DNA of 64,000 nt from Candidatus Nanopelagicales bacterium (GCA_018401415.1 JAGYKV010000010.1:124001-188000), one strand, 5' to 3'. Shown: positions 1 to 9,110, counted from the stretch's first letter. A program made the numbers and translations. Notes: generated by a model not told the origin, from the sequence alone.

Positions 1-201
1 GCGACCTCGGTCCGCTCCCCACTTTGCGCCGTACCAGAACTTCTTGGTGGGGCAGACTCGGGGACCAGCAAATTTCACCGACTGTTGGGAAACTCCCTTA
101 ATCTGTGGGGTCGAATGTGGCGCGGCAACGCCTGGGACAACAACCAAGCCCAGGAGCATGGAGAGACTTGCAACAAAGACGGAAACCCTTTTCCAATGCA
201 T
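1..201 (-). CDS. Secreted protein, N-terminal part (runs off the window)
   Basis: Sixty-seven codons are open to the left edge of the window. The start codon lies at 201. The product begins with a typical Sec signal peptide: basic MHWKR, a hydrophobic core (VFVASLSMLLGLVVV) and a small-residue cleavage site near AAPHS. The mature part so far (CPTKKFWYGAKWG) is not recognised. It is divergent from the AI-2E-type exporter gene, so the 53 bases between them must hold both promoters. The product is probably an exported or cell-wall protein; nothing more can be said from the fragment. Confidence 0.6.
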   Translation of the reverse strand, partial: MHWKRVSVFVASLSMLLGLVVVPGVAAPHSTPQIKGVSQQSVKFAGPRVCPTKKFWYGAKWGADRGR

Positions 202-254
202 CGCATGACCCTAATATGAGTTTGTTGAGAGCACAACTGCAGTAGCCTTTCCGT

Positions 255-1370
255 GTGGCTCCCGAAAACCCGAAAATTGCTGAGCAGACGATCCGATTTG
301 ACACACGCAATATTTGGCGGGTCGGCTTTATTGCCTTGACCATTGTCGCTATTGGGCTGCTCGCCGGCTTCCTGATTGAAGACGGTGGTGGTGTCTTTTT
401 CATCATCCTCATGTCTTGGTTTGCATCACTTGCCATGGAACCTGCCGTCTCACGTCTGGCTCGACGAATGAAACGCGGACTTGCCACCGGAATAGTCATG
501 CTCAGCGTGGCAGCTTTCTTTGCGATTTTCACCGCAACTTTTGGCAACCTTCTATTTAACCAAATTGCAGAGTTGATTAGAGCCCTGCCAAGCTTGCTAG
601 ACAGCGCTATTGCTTGGGTGAATCAACAAACAAATTCCCAATACGAAATTGTCGACCTGTGGGAGCAACTCAACATCTCTCCCTCACAATCCGCGGTATA
701 TGCCACTACCGTGTTGTCCGGAGTGCTAGGAATCATTGGCTCTTTGGCTCTGAGTTTTTTCAGTCTCTTTACTTTTGCACTTTTCACTTTCTATCTCTCT
801 GCAGATGCGCCCCGTTTTCGCCGCTACCTCACGTCACTTTTCGCACCGAGGTACCAATCCTTAACTAGTCAAATCTGGGACACCACTGCAATGAAAACGG
901 GGAACTATGTAGCCGCCCGCGTAATCCTTGCTGTACTCAACGGTGGTACCAGTGCAATCGTGTTCTGGATTATTGGCATGCCATCCTGGTTGGCCTTGGG
1001 AATTTGGACCGGATTAGTGGCCCAGTTCGTTCCCACCATTGGAACATACATCGCCATTGCGCTCCCCGTACTCGTTGGATTATTAAGTGGCAACCCGTGG
1101 ATTGGCGTCATGGCACTTATTTGGGCGGTGATTTACCAGCAGGTGGAGAACCTCACCCTGGAGCCGCGTATCAGTGCCCGAGCGGTTAACGTGAATCCTG
1201 CGGTGGCATTTGCCTCCGTGTTGTTGGGGGCAGCACTCTTTGGTGTGGCGGGGGCACTCCTTGCCATTCCAGTTACCGCTATGGTCATAAGCCTGATCGA
1301 TTCCAGGCGTCTGCGTTATGAAGTTGTCGATGAAAAACCTACCGCCCCGGATCCACCCAAAGAGGAATAG
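255..1370 (+). CDS. AI-2E family transporter
   Basis: A 371-residue polytopic membrane protein of the AI-2E transporter/PerM family (PF01594). Hydrophobic segments lie near the N terminus (two helices, about 25-65), in the middle (about 75-100 and 155-180) and in a C-terminal cluster (about 215-350), the usual family layout and length. Family members export small molecules or ions; the substrate cannot be read from sequence. The GTG start gives the expected short cytoplasmic N terminus. The stop is 11 bases before the heliorhodopsin start, so the two are probably co-transcribed. The C terminus is acidic and proline-rich. Confidence 0.85.
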   Translation: MAPENPKIAEQTIRFDTRNIWRVGFIALTIVAIGLLAGFLIEDGGGVFFIILMSWFASLAMEPAVSRLARRMKRGLATGIVMLSVAAFFAIFTATFGNLLFNQIAELIRALPSLLDSAIAWVNQQTNSQYEIVDLWEQLNISPSQSAVYATTVLSGVLGIIGSLALSFFSLFTFALFTFYLSADAPRFRRYLTSLFAPRYQSLTSQIWDTTAMKTGNYVAARVILAVLNGGTSAIVFWIIGMPSWLALGIWTGLVAQFVPTIGTYIAIALPVLVGLLSGNPWIGVMALIWAVIYQQVENLTLEPRISARAVNVNPAVAFASVLLGAALFGVAGALLAIPVTAMVISLIDSRRLRYEVVDEKPTAPDPPKEE

Positions 1371-1381
1371 AGGAACACAAA

Positions 1382-2152
1382 GTGACAAAAGTATCCAAGC
1401 CCATTACAGACAAGAGTCTGCGTACTTGGAATATCGTTGCAGGATTTGCGCACTTGGCGCAATTGATACTTATTCTGATCCTCGCAACAAACTTCACCTT
1501 GCCTGTGACGGCCACCTACATGGAAGGGCCTCCCGGAACACCACCCGGCGACACTGTCACCCTCTTTAATTCCCCGATAGCGTGGGGAGTTGCGCTGTTC
1601 TTCGGACTTTCAGCGCTATTCCATTTCTTGGTAGCAAGCCCACTGTTTTTCAAGCGATATATCGCCGGAATTAACCTCAGTCACAACTATTTCCGCTGGG
1701 TTGAGTACTCCATCAGTTCATCCGTCATGATCGTATTGATCGCCCAAATCGTAGGCATAGCAGACGTTGCCGCCTTGATCGCAATCTTCGGCGTGAATGC
1801 ATCCATGATCCTCTTCGGATGGCTCCAAGAGAAGTATGAGAAGCCTGGCAGTGGTGGATTCCTGCCATTCATATTTGGCTGCATGACCGGAATCGTTCCT
1901 TGGATAATCATTGTGATTTACGTTGTGGCGCCCGGGAGTACCTCCGCAAATGAAGTTCCTCCGTTCGTTTACGGAATCATCATTTCGCTGTTCATCTTCT
2001 TTAACTCATTTGCTCTTATTCAGTACCTGCAATACAAGCAGATCGGAAAGTTCGCGAATTACCGGTATGGCGAACGTTGGTACATAATCTTGAGCCTCGT
2101 GGCCAAGAGCCTTCTGGCTTGGCAGGTCTTCGCGGGAACACTCGCTCCATAA
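1382..2152 (+). CDS. Heliorhodopsin
   Basis: A 256-residue, seven-helix retinal protein of the heliorhodopsin family, which sits inverted in the membrane compared with other microbial rhodopsins and is thought to be sensory or regulatory. Diagnostic residues line up with the characterised heliorhodopsin 48C12, offset by one: His24, His81, counterion Glu108 in the RWVEYS motif, Ser238, and the Schiff-base Lys242 in LSLVAKS of helix 7. The GTG start follows a GAGGA ribosome site. It lies between an AI-2E-type exporter and a small membrane protein, all in one direction. No retinal synthesis gene is present in the window. The family call is firm; the physiological role is unknown. Confidence 0.95.
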   Translation: MTKVSKPITDKSLRTWNIVAGFAHLAQLILILILATNFTLPVTATYMEGPPGTPPGDTVTLFNSPIAWGVALFFGLSALFHFLVASPLFFKRYIAGINLSHNYFRWVEYSISSSVMIVLIAQIVGIADVAALIAIFGVNASMILFGWLQEKYEKPGSGGFLPFIFGCMTGIVPWIIIVIYVVAPGSTSANEVPPFVYGIIISLFIFFNSFALIQYLQYKQIGKFANYRYGERWYIILSLVAKSLLAWQVFAGTLAP

Positions 2153-2218
2153 AAGTAATAGACACTGAGTAAGGGGGAACTCACGTCACACACATTCACA
2201 GTTCGAAAACTCGTCGCC

Positions 2219-2533
2219 ATGATCACCAGCGTGGTGTTCGGACCAATCATGGTATGGGCGGGTTTGATTGCGGCCATCACGCTGATCCAACAGGTACTTG
2301 CTGGGTTCTTTGATCTGTCACAAGCCTCGTGGAGTCAGTTCCTCAATCCACTGGTGTGGTTTGGTGCGGAGAGCCTTGGCGGAACGGGCGGGCTGCTTGA
2401 TGCACTCGTCGGAGGCGCCGGGGCTCCCGGTGGCACGGTGAACCGCTACGTGACCTTCATGGTTTTCGCCGCTCTCGCTGCACTGTGTTATTCAAGTATT
2501 AAAGCTGCATGGTCGTGGGCCGGAAATAATTAA
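2219..2533 (+). CDS. Small membrane protein downstream of heliorhodopsin
   Basis: A 104-residue protein with hydrophobic helices near the N terminus (about 1-28) and C terminus (about 78-98), joined by a Gly/Ala-rich loop (about 50-75). No family is recognised. The ATG at 2219 has no ribosome site. A good one (AAGGGGGAAC, 2171-2180) sits just ahead of an in-frame ACG at 2183, which would add 12 residues including basic VRK before the first helix. The true start may be that rare ACG codon, or a sequence error hides an ATG there. It lies 66 bases after the heliorhodopsin stop (30 with the ACG start) and is probably in the same operon. Confidence 0.6.
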   Translation: MITSVVFGPIMVWAGLIAAITLIQQVLAGFFDLSQASWSQFLNPLVWFGAESLGGTGGLLDALVGGAGAPGGTVNRYVTFMVFAALAALCYSSIKAAWSWAGNN

Positions 2534-3587
2534 ATGAGTGATTGAGATCTATTTATCAACATGGTCGCCACAGATCCATATCCTGCGAATTGCGGATTCG
2601 TGGTGGCACCCGAGGAATACCGAGCCCAGATTTGCTGCACAATTACCGCGAGTCGGAAAAGTCCATACACTTCATAAAACAGCCAGTTATTCCGCAGTGA
2701 CTCTTGTACTTCTGGCGTCATGGAATCTGAGTATCGCTGGACCACTTCCGATCTCGTGAGCATGCCAGGAACATCTGTCGGCTGTAACCGAAGGATCTTG
2801 AAGCCGGGGTGTCATCTTCTTGAACCCAGTACGCCATGGCCGCACCGAGATCCATGCATGGATCTCCCACGGTGGCCATTTCCCAATCCAAAATCCCAAT
2901 AATCTCCGCGTTGCTACTCACCACCAGATTGTCAAAACGCCAATCACCGTGAATGAGAACGTGTGCAACATCTGGCGGCTGATTCGCCTCCAGCCAGATC
3001 ATGAGGGCTTCAGCGTCAGGAACATCGGGAGTTCTGGCGTCTCGGTATCTTCGTGACCAACCTGAAACCTGTCGAGCTACATAGCCCGGCCCCTTGTCTA
3101 ATTCCACCAGGCCGGTCTGGTGTATATCCACTCTGTGAAGAGCCGCAAGTGAATCGACCATTGACTCGCACAGTGCTCGCACGCTTTCTGGGTTCGGACA
3201 GACTTCCTCAGGAACATTGTGCGAAAGAATATTTCCCGAAATGTATTCCATTAAGTAAAATTCCCGACCCAAAACACTCGGATCGCTGCAATAGCCAACG
3301 ACATCGGGTGCTTGCCGCAGGTGGGGGCTGAGCGCGGTAAGCACTCGCGACTCCCGACCCATGTCATGAGCACTTGCCGCCTTCGTGCCATGCGGCGGAG
3401 TACGCATGACCCACTGCTGCTCTGCGTAATCCGAAATCAGATAGGTGAGGTTGCTTGCGCCACCCTTAAATTGCTTGGCTTGAAGTCCACCCGTGAATGC
3501 AATTCCTTGCCCTTTCATCCACTGCTCTAAAGCACCTAGGTCAAAGGCGTCTTCTGTTCGGACATCTATTGTTCGATCCGTCAACAT
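2530..3587 (-). CDS. Phosphotransferase family (APH-like) kinase, frameshifted
   Basis: An aminoglycoside-phosphotransferase-fold kinase of the type fused to or paired with acyl-CoA dehydrogenases (ACAD10/ACAD11 group). Visible motifs are the Brenner-type catalytic HGDWRFDN and the metal-binding ILDWEMATVGDP. The first frame (start 3587) goes out of phase near 2801-2810. The following frame restores the family's C terminus (PGMLTRSEVVQRY onwards) to the stop at 2530. One missing G in the CCGGGG/CCCCGG run explains the break, and the restored length is about 350 residues, normal for the family. It lies 19 bases downstream of the acyl-CoA dehydrogenase gene. It is either a recent pseudogene or an assembly indel. 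Confidence 0.75.
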
Positions 3588-3606
3588 GCTCGGGCTCTAT
3601 CGAAGT

Positions 3607-4818
3607 TCACGCTTGTGCTCGACGAATCTCGTTTCGCGCAATATCGCGGAGATGGACTTCATCTGGGCCATCGGCAAAACGAAGTGAGCGAATTCCGGCA
3701 TACATGCGGGGTAGTGGGGTATCCGGACCAATACCGCCGCCACCGAAGGACTGAATGGCCCGGTCAACAACTGCAAGTGCTGCCCGAGGCGCTACGACTT
3801 TGATGGATGCAATTTCCGTCCGTGCCGCTTTGGCGCCATATTGTTCGATCATCCAAGCAGCCTTGAGTGTGAGTAAACGAGCTTGGTCAATGTCAATTCG
3901 CGACTCGGCAATCCATTGCTGGATTACCCCCTGATTAATCAGCGGTCCACCAAAGACCTCGCGCTTTGACGTGCGGTCAATCATCATGGCCAACGCACGC
4001 TCTGCTATTCCAAGGGTTCGCATGCAATGGTGAATTCGGCCAGGGCCGAGGCGCGCCTGCGCAATTGCAAAACCACTCCCTTCTTCGCCCAAGAGATTAG
4101 TGGCCGGTACCCGAACATTGTCGAAATTGACTTCGCCATGACCATGTTGGTCGTGATAACCGAATGTGCTGAGATCTCGTATCCGTGTCACTCCAGGTGA
4201 ATCCACCGGCACGAGGATCATGGACTGCTGGAGGTGACGCGCGGCCTCTGGATCGGTCTTGCCCATGACGATCATTACTTTGCACCGTGGATCCATGACT
4301 CCCGTGGTCCACCACTTGCGGCCGTTCAATACATAGTCGTCGCCGTCGCGCGTTATTGATAACTGAATATTCGTGGCGTCAGATGAACCGACATCTGGTT
4401 CTGTCATGGCAAAAGCTGACCGGATCCGACCTTCGGACAGTGGAACTAACCACTGTTCCTTCTGCGCATCAGTTCCGAACATGGACAGTATCTCCATGTT
4501 TCCGGTATCGGGAGCAGCACAGTTGATTGCCTCGGGCGCAATGTCAATGGACCAGCCGGTCTTTTCGGCAATATAGGCATAATCAACCGCACCCAATCCA
4601 TCTGAGAGTGACGGAAGAAATAGGTTCCACAGACCCCGAGCACGCGCCTTGACCTTCATCTCCTCGATAACAGGCGGCACGGTATTCAACTCGCCCGCTG
4701 CAATCAGTTCCATCCGTTGACGCTCATATATTGGCTCGGCTGGAAATACTTCCGACTCCATAAATGAGTCCATGTCCTTGAGAAGCTGTTCGCCACGTGG
4801 GCTGAGTCCTAGTTGCAT
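3607..4818 (-). CDS. Acyl-CoA dehydrogenase family protein
   Basis: A 403-residue FAD-dependent acyl-CoA dehydrogenase of the ACAD10/ACAD11-like branch. The FAD-binding FAMTEPDVGSSDATN motif sits in the middle domain (about residues 135-150), followed by WWTTG and the C-terminal helical domain with IQSFGGGGIG. Family members oxidise acyl-CoA; ACAD10/11 work with a partner kinase to dehydrate 4-hydroxyacyl-CoA through a phosphorylated intermediate. The kinase gene directly follows on the same strand, so the same two-step chemistry is inferred here. Confidence 0.9.
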   Translation of the reverse strand: MQLGLSPRGEQLLKDMDSFMESEVFPAEPIYERQRMELIAAGELNTVPPVIEEMKVKARARGLWNLFLPSLSDGLGAVDYAYIAEKTGWSIDIAPEAINCAAPDTGNMEILSMFGTDAQKEQWLVPLSEGRIRSAFAMTEPDVGSSDATNIQLSITRDGDDYVLNGRKWWTTGVMDPRCKVMIVMGKTDPEAARHLQQSMILVPVDSPGVTRIRDLSTFGYHDQHGHGEVNFDNVRVPATNLLGEEGSGFAIAQARLGPGRIHHCMRTLGIAERALAMMIDRTSKREVFGGPLINQGVIQQWIAESRIDIDQARLLTLKAAWMIEQYGAKAARTEIASIKVVAPRAALAVVDRAIQSFGGGGIGPDTPLPRMYAGIRSLRFADGPDEVHLRDIARNEIRRAQA

Positions 4819-4925
4819 ATCGCTATCTTTGCCTACATTGACGCTATTTGGAAATGCCCCAAGCCTTCCGCCAGATATCCGGTTTATTCCTCACCATATC
4901 CAGAGCTTTCTGCCATCATGTCGCC

Positions 4926-5706
4926 ATGGTGATCACAACGGAGAAACGCGGGCACGTATTCCTCATTGGCTTGAATCGTCCCGAAAAACTCAATGCCATG
5001 AATCTCGAGGCATTAAGTCAATTTGCTGAGGCTTACAACACTCTGGACACGGATCCGGAATTACGAGTCGGTGTTGTTTTTGCTCATGGCGATCATTTCA
5101 GTGCAGGATTGGACTTGGCCGAGGTTGGCCCTGAGGTCGCCAAGAACGGTCCCGGCGCCCTGGCCGGCACCGGTCGGATCGATCCCTATGGACTCTGGGG
5201 CGGATCAAGTGAGTAAGCCCATTGTCATGGCGGTTCACGGAATCGCCTACACCCTCAGCATCGAGTTGGCCCTCGCCGCCGACATTGTGATTGCCGCTGA
5301 GAATGTTCGATTCCGCCAACTGGAAATTGGCCGGGGGATTATGCCTTTTGGTGGCGCCACCCTGCGAGCACCAGTACAACTCGGCTGGGGAAATGCCATG
5401 CGGTTCCTGCTCACCGGTGAGGAATTCGGGGCACAGGAGGCGCTACGCATTGGCCTGGTGCAAGAGGTTGTCCCCACGGGTACGGACACTGATCGCGCAA
5501 TTGCAATTGCGGAACTCATTGCACGGCAGGCACCTTTGGGAGTAGCGGCAACTCTCACAAACGCACGTGTGGCTAAACACAATGGTGAAAAAGCCGCAAT
5601 CGAACATTTGCGCGAAACCTTGCCCGGAATTTTAGCCAGCGCAGATGCCGCGGAGGGTATTCAGAGTTTCATTGAACGGCGCGAGGGAAATTTCACCGGG
5701 AAATAA
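4926..5706 (+). CDS. Enoyl-CoA hydratase/isomerase (crotonase), frameshifted
   Basis: A crotonase-fold protein of about 260 residues. The first frame starts at ATG 4926 (MVITTEKRG, LNRPEKLNAM, oxyanion-hole FSAGLDL) and ends early at a TAA at about 5213. The second frame continues the family sequence from VSKPIVMAVHG through LALAADIV and the GRGIMPFGGATLR active-site region to 5706. A single extra G in GGGGCGG (about 5198-5206) accounts for the break. The gene is divergent from the acyl-CoA dehydrogenase/kinase pair, with only 107 bases between, which suggests a shared acyl-CoA degradation function. Confidence 0.75.
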
Positions 5707-5720
5707 CCGAGACAATCTGT

Positions 5721-6605
5721 TTAGGTGAACATTACCGATCGGATAGTTGCAATATGAGCATCCGTCGAGCCACAGCAAGCACCGATAATATCCACTCCAC
5801 TGACCTTAAGACCTTGTACCAGTTCACCCATGGCCTCAGGGGTTCCGTTATAGACAAAGTCCCCACCAACGAGTTCCGGCAGTCCCGCATTTGTTTGCAT
5901 AATGAGGAGTGCGCCTTCGGGTCGTGCGGCGATCATCTTCTCAGCGATTGTTTCCATTTCGGCAAAACCGCGTCCACAGTTGGCCCCAACGACATCGGCA
6001 CCAAGTTCAGACAGGGACAGCACCGCTTGGCTGGGAGATACACCCATCATGGTGTGCAGATTTGTATCGAAACTGAGAGTGGCAAACACAGGTAACTCGG
6101 GTGCAACCTGCCTGGCTGCGGCAATGGCTGCGGCCACTTCGCTCAGATCACTCATGGTCTCAATGAGAATTGCATCGACGCCGCCATCAACCAGTCCCTG
6201 AATCTGCTCGGCAAAAACTTCTACCGCAAGCTCGTGGGTCAAAATACCCATGGGCTCCATCAGGTCACCCGAAGGGCCAATATCGCCCATGACAAAAACG
6301 CCTTCGTACTTGTCTGCCACGGCACGAGCTAACTCAGCAGCGGCCTTGTTCAGTTCGTGGACGCGATCTTCAAGACCGTGCATTTCCAGACGGGGTCGGC
6401 TTCCGCCGAAAGTATTGGTGGTGAGCAACTGAGCCCCTGCCGCGGCGTAGCCTTCGAGAATTGCCGTCACTACATCTGCATGTTCCACATTCCACAACTC
6501 CGGCGCTCCGCCATCGTCGAGTCCGCGGTCCTGCAAGGCGGTACCCATGGCGCCGTCAGCTACGCGAACTTTGCCGGCACGAATTTCATTGAGCAGTTGC
6601 GACAT
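5721..6605 (-). CDS. Homocysteine S-methyltransferase family protein
   Basis: A 294-residue TIM-barrel zinc methyltransferase of the Pfam S-methyl_trans family (MmuM/BHMT and the N-terminal domain of MetH). The three zinc-binding cysteines are visible: Cys210 in GANCGRG and Cys277-Cys278 in GACCGST. The N-terminal DGAMGT motif is also typical. It transfers a methyl group to homocysteine from a donor such as S-methylmethionine, betaine or a corrinoid; the donor cannot be chosen from sequence. Its length fits a stand-alone domain. It is convergent with the crotonase gene, 14 bases apart. Confidence 0.85.
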   Translation of the reverse strand: MSQLLNEIRAGKVRVADGAMGTALQDRGLDDGGAPELWNVEHADVVTAILEGYAAAGAQLLTTNTFGGSRPRLEMHGLEDRVHELNKAAAELARAVADKYEGVFVMGDIGPSGDLMEPMGILTHELAVEVFAEQIQGLVDGGVDAILIETMSDLSEVAAAIAAARQVAPELPVFATLSFDTNLHTMMGVSPSQAVLSLSELGADVVGANCGRGFAEMETIAEKMIAARPEGALLIMQTNAGLPELVGGDFVYNGTPEAMGELVQGLKVSGVDIIGACCGSTDAHIATIRSVMFT

Positions 6606-6712
6606 GGGACTCTTTTCGGTTGATGGAATTTCTCAGATCTTTCCATACACCAACGAAAAATCGGGGAATACGGTGTGGTGTCCCACATTCGTACGCAATT
6701 AAACTCCGTGGC

Positions 6713-7267
6713 ATGCCTGATACCAGCGGCGATCGATCCGCCTACTTTCCTGCAATTGAGAAGAAGTACGGGCAGCCCATGTCGTACTGGTTTGACCAAA
6801 TGGAACAGGTGGCAGACAAAAAATACCCGGAGCAAATCGACTTCCTGAGGGAGAATCACGGATTCAGCCAGACCCATGCAAATGCACTGGTGTTGTACTC
6901 CCGTGGCTCCACAACTTCACGTCGATTCAGTAATTTTGAGGACTTCCTCGCACCCCTCGAACCAATCAAAAGTGAGACTATCCGGGAAATTTTCGATGTA
7001 CTGACCGCGCAGTATCCGAAAATGGAGCTCGTCATTGCCTGGAATCAACCCATGTTGAAATACCAGGGCGTCTACGTCTTTGGGGTATCGGTCTCCAAAA
7101 ACCACATCACGATTGCTCCGTGGAACGCGGAGATCGTTGACGAATTCAGACCCAGACTCACGGACTACACCGTGAACAAGAAGACGATCCGGGTGCCCGT
7201 GGATTGGAAAGTAGATAAGAAACTCCTGCGCGACATGATCACCGCGCAGGTTAAATCACTTTCGTAG
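6713..7267 (+). CDS. DUF4287 and DUF1801-type domain protein
   Basis: A 184-residue soluble protein. Residues about 5-65 match the DUF4287 pattern (YFPAIEKKYGQP, then the HGFSQTHANALV signature). The rest resembles the YdhG/DUF1801 or DUF5655 fold, with the LVIAWNQPMLKYQG and ITIAPW motifs. The function of these domains is not established. ATG 6713 is chosen because the family starts just before YFPAIEKKYG; an upstream in-frame start (6620) adds unrelated sequence. Its end overlaps the convergent methyltransferase gene by 17 bases. Confidence 0.8.
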   Translation: MPDTSGDRSAYFPAIEKKYGQPMSYWFDQMEQVADKKYPEQIDFLRENHGFSQTHANALVLYSRGSTTSRRFSNFEDFLAPLEPIKSETIREIFDVLTAQYPKMELVIAWNQPMLKYQGVYVFGVSVSKNHITIAPWNAEIVDEFRPRLTDYTVNKKTIRVPVDWKVDKKLLRDMITAQVKSLS

Positions 7268-7934
7268 AAGTGCTCCCAAAATCAGAATCAGGGTTGCGGA
7301 GAATACTCACACAAAATTCGGCATCGTTGCGCCACGGTCGCAGGTCCCAGGTGGAGAACCGGGATTCCAACAGGAATCCTGCTTGTTCTAAGTGTGAGTC
7401 GAATACATCAACGTTGTATCGCTCAGTGTGAAAGCCGATCACACAAGGAGCATCGGGTCTCAGGTGGGATCGGATTTGGGTCAAGGCGGCGACCTCTGTC
7501 CCAGGTGCCACGTAGGTGATCACATTTCCTGCACTCACCGCAGCGTCAAAGAGTTCCGCCTGGCCGCGATCCCGCAGATCCAGGGTCGAGAGATCCGCAC
7601 ATATATATGTAGGACCCGGATTATCAATCGTTGCCGATTCAATAAGAACAGGGTCAATGTCCACACCGACAACCTCGTGTCCTCGCCTGTTCAACTCCCC
7701 CGCCGTACGACCCTGTCCACAACCCGCGTCAAGTATGCGGCTGGCTGGCGCAACGATTGCATCCATGAGGCGGGCCTCGCCCGTGGTGTCGCCACCAGAA
7801 GTTGATAATTCCCGAAGATGCTCGGCATACCACTCCGAGTGGCCCGGCTCGGTCTCACTGAACCATCTGGGCTTTGGATTCTTGGGAGTTTTCACACCCC
7901 GATCCTTGCAGACCCACCTGCCAGTTTTCTCCAT
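7251..7934 (-). CDS. Class I SAM-dependent methyltransferase
   Basis: A 227-residue methyltransferase with a Rossmann fold. Motif I is ILDAGCGQGR (about 67-76), the acidic strand-2 end is VVGVDID, and a later AAVSAGNVITYV corresponds to motif IV. The substrate is unknown. The N terminus is basic, and the preceding WYAEHLREL stretch is typical of short actinobacterial methyltransferases. The gene is convergent with, and slightly overlaps, the DUF4287 gene. Confidence 0.85.
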   Translation of the reverse strand: MEKTGRWVCKDRGVKTPKNPKPRWFSETEPGHSEWYAEHLRELSTSGGDTTGEARLMDAIVAPASRILDAGCGQGRTAGELNRRGHEVVGVDIDPVLIESATIDNPGPTYICADLSTLDLRDRGQAELFDAAVSAGNVITYVAPGTEVAALTQIRSHLRPDAPCVIGFHTERYNVDVFDSHLEQAGFLLESRFSTWDLRPWRNDAEFCVSILRNPDSDFGSTSTKVI

Positions 7935-8000
7935 GAAGGGTTAACCCAAAGTTCATGTTGGTATCACTCAATTTATTTCGATTCCTGACATTATTTTGCA

Positions 8001-8663
8001 ATGACATCTGACCTCACCTCAGCATTCCAACACATTCCACTTGAACACCGGATTGTTCTAGGGGCATCAAGTGTCCGATTACAGAAGGAATTCGAAGGGC
8101 AGTTCAACGCCCCAACAATTGAGCGCTTTATTCTCAGCTCCTATGAAGACTTCGCCGGCCGGGCAAAGGTCGAAACCTACCTGCCTGTGTTCGCTGAGCG
8201 CTTTGCCCGGGAAAGACTGCGGGCGTTGAGTCTGGTTGAAGGAATAACCCCCCATGACGTTCCCGTGGTTCTGTTCCTGTGTGTGCACAACGCGGGTCGC
8301 TCCCAAATGGCACTCGGGTGGTTTAAGTATCTTGCGGGTGATCGAGCGATTGCATGGAGCGGTGGCTCAGAACCCAGCAGTGAAGTTAACCCTGCTGCGA
8401 TCGAAGCAATGGCCGAGGTGGGTATCGATATTTCTGGCGAGTTCCCCAAACCGTGGACCGACGAAATTGTCCGAGCCTCAGATGTCGTTATATCTATGGG
8501 CTGCGGGGATGCCTGTCCTATTTTCCCGGGCAAGCGCTATGAGGACTGGATCTTGGAAGATCCCGAGGGACTTGGCGTCAATGTAATTCGGCCTATCCGC
8601 GACGATATTGAACTTCGCGTACGCGCACTCCTCGCCGAACTCAATGTGGAAGTGAAGTCTTAG
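8001..8663 (+). CDS. arsC: Arsenate reductase ArsC with N-terminal helical domain
   Basis: A 220-residue protein. Residues about 1-85 form the three-helix domain (HRIVLGASSVRLQKEF) common in actinobacterial arsenate reductases. Residues about 88-220 are the low-molecular-weight phosphatase-like reductase. The P-loop CVHNAGRSQ has nucleophile Cys94, and the redox cysteines are probably Cys168 and Cys172 near DACPIFPGKRYEDW. It reduces arsenate to arsenite, using thioredoxin or mycothiol-type electron donors. It sits 18 bases from the end of the convergent arsR gene, with the arsenite exporter beyond, forming a complete minimal resistance set. Confidence 0.92.
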   Translation: MTSDLTSAFQHIPLEHRIVLGASSVRLQKEFEGQFNAPTIERFILSSYEDFAGRAKVETYLPVFAERFARERLRALSLVEGITPHDVPVVLFLCVHNAGRSQMALGWFKYLAGDRAIAWSGGSEPSSEVNPAAIEAMAEVGIDISGEFPKPWTDEIVRASDVVISMGCGDACPIFPGKRYEDWILEDPEGLGVNVIRPIRDDIELRVRALLAELNVEVKS

Positions 8664-8681
8664 TAGCTGTCAGTTGATGAA

Positions 8682-8996
8682 TTACTCGTCAATCAAGGCC
8701 GCACGAACTTCTTCAAGACGCTTGCGATTCAGGGTGTACCACGCCCACGTGCCACGCTTTTCTCGACTCAACACGCCTGCATCGGTCAGGATTTTTAGGT
8801 GGTGACTGATTGTCGGTTGGGTCAGTCCCAGAGGTTCGGTCAAAGCACAGACACACGCCTCACCCCCCTCAGATGCCCTAATCATGTCCAGTAGCTGCAA
8901 CCGAGTGGGATCGGCAACCACCTTTAACAGAGCGGCCCGCTCAACGGCACCCGTTCGATGAGGCACTTCCCCAGCGGGCTGGCACAACGAAGACAT
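8682..8996 (-). CDS. arsR: ArsR-type arsenic-responsive repressor
   Basis: A 104-residue winged-helix repressor of the ArsR/SmtB family. The ACVCALTEPLG stretch places two cysteines (Cys48, Cys50) where As(III)-sensing ArsR proteins carry ELCVCDL. The recognition helix reads TQPTISHHLKIL. The ATG at 8996 gives the usual family length; the longer open frame to 9056 runs through the promoter region. The gene is divergent from acr3, and the 114-base gap holds the likely operator, so arsenite should release repression of both. Confidence 0.9.
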   Translation of the reverse strand: MSSLCQPAGEVPHRTGAVERAALLKVVADPTRLQLLDMIRASEGGEACVCALTEPLGLTQPTISHHLKILTDAGVLSREKRGTWAWYTLNRKRLEEVRAALIDE

Positions 8997-9012
8997 GCTG
9001 GCCAGTATTGCA

Positions 9013-9062
9013 TTGACAGTCACGCAAGCGAGGCTAATATATGCATAGACAATCATCTATAT
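9013..9062 (+). promoter_or_regulatory. acr3 promoter with probable ArsR operator
   Basis: On the + strand a -35 box TTGACA (9013-9018) and a -10 box TAATAT (9035-9040) are 16 bases apart and point at acr3. Overlapping and just downstream is an AT-rich imperfect inverted repeat (TATGCATAGA...TCATCTATATA, about 9039-9062), the usual kind of site for ArsR repressors. Repressor binding here would block acr3 transcription and could autoregulate arsR. The promoter boxes are seen directly; ArsR binding is inferred. Confidence 0.55.
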
Positions 9063-9110
9063 ATCAAATCCAGTTGATGGCACGATTACCCAGATAGGGA
9101 GTGGATTGCT

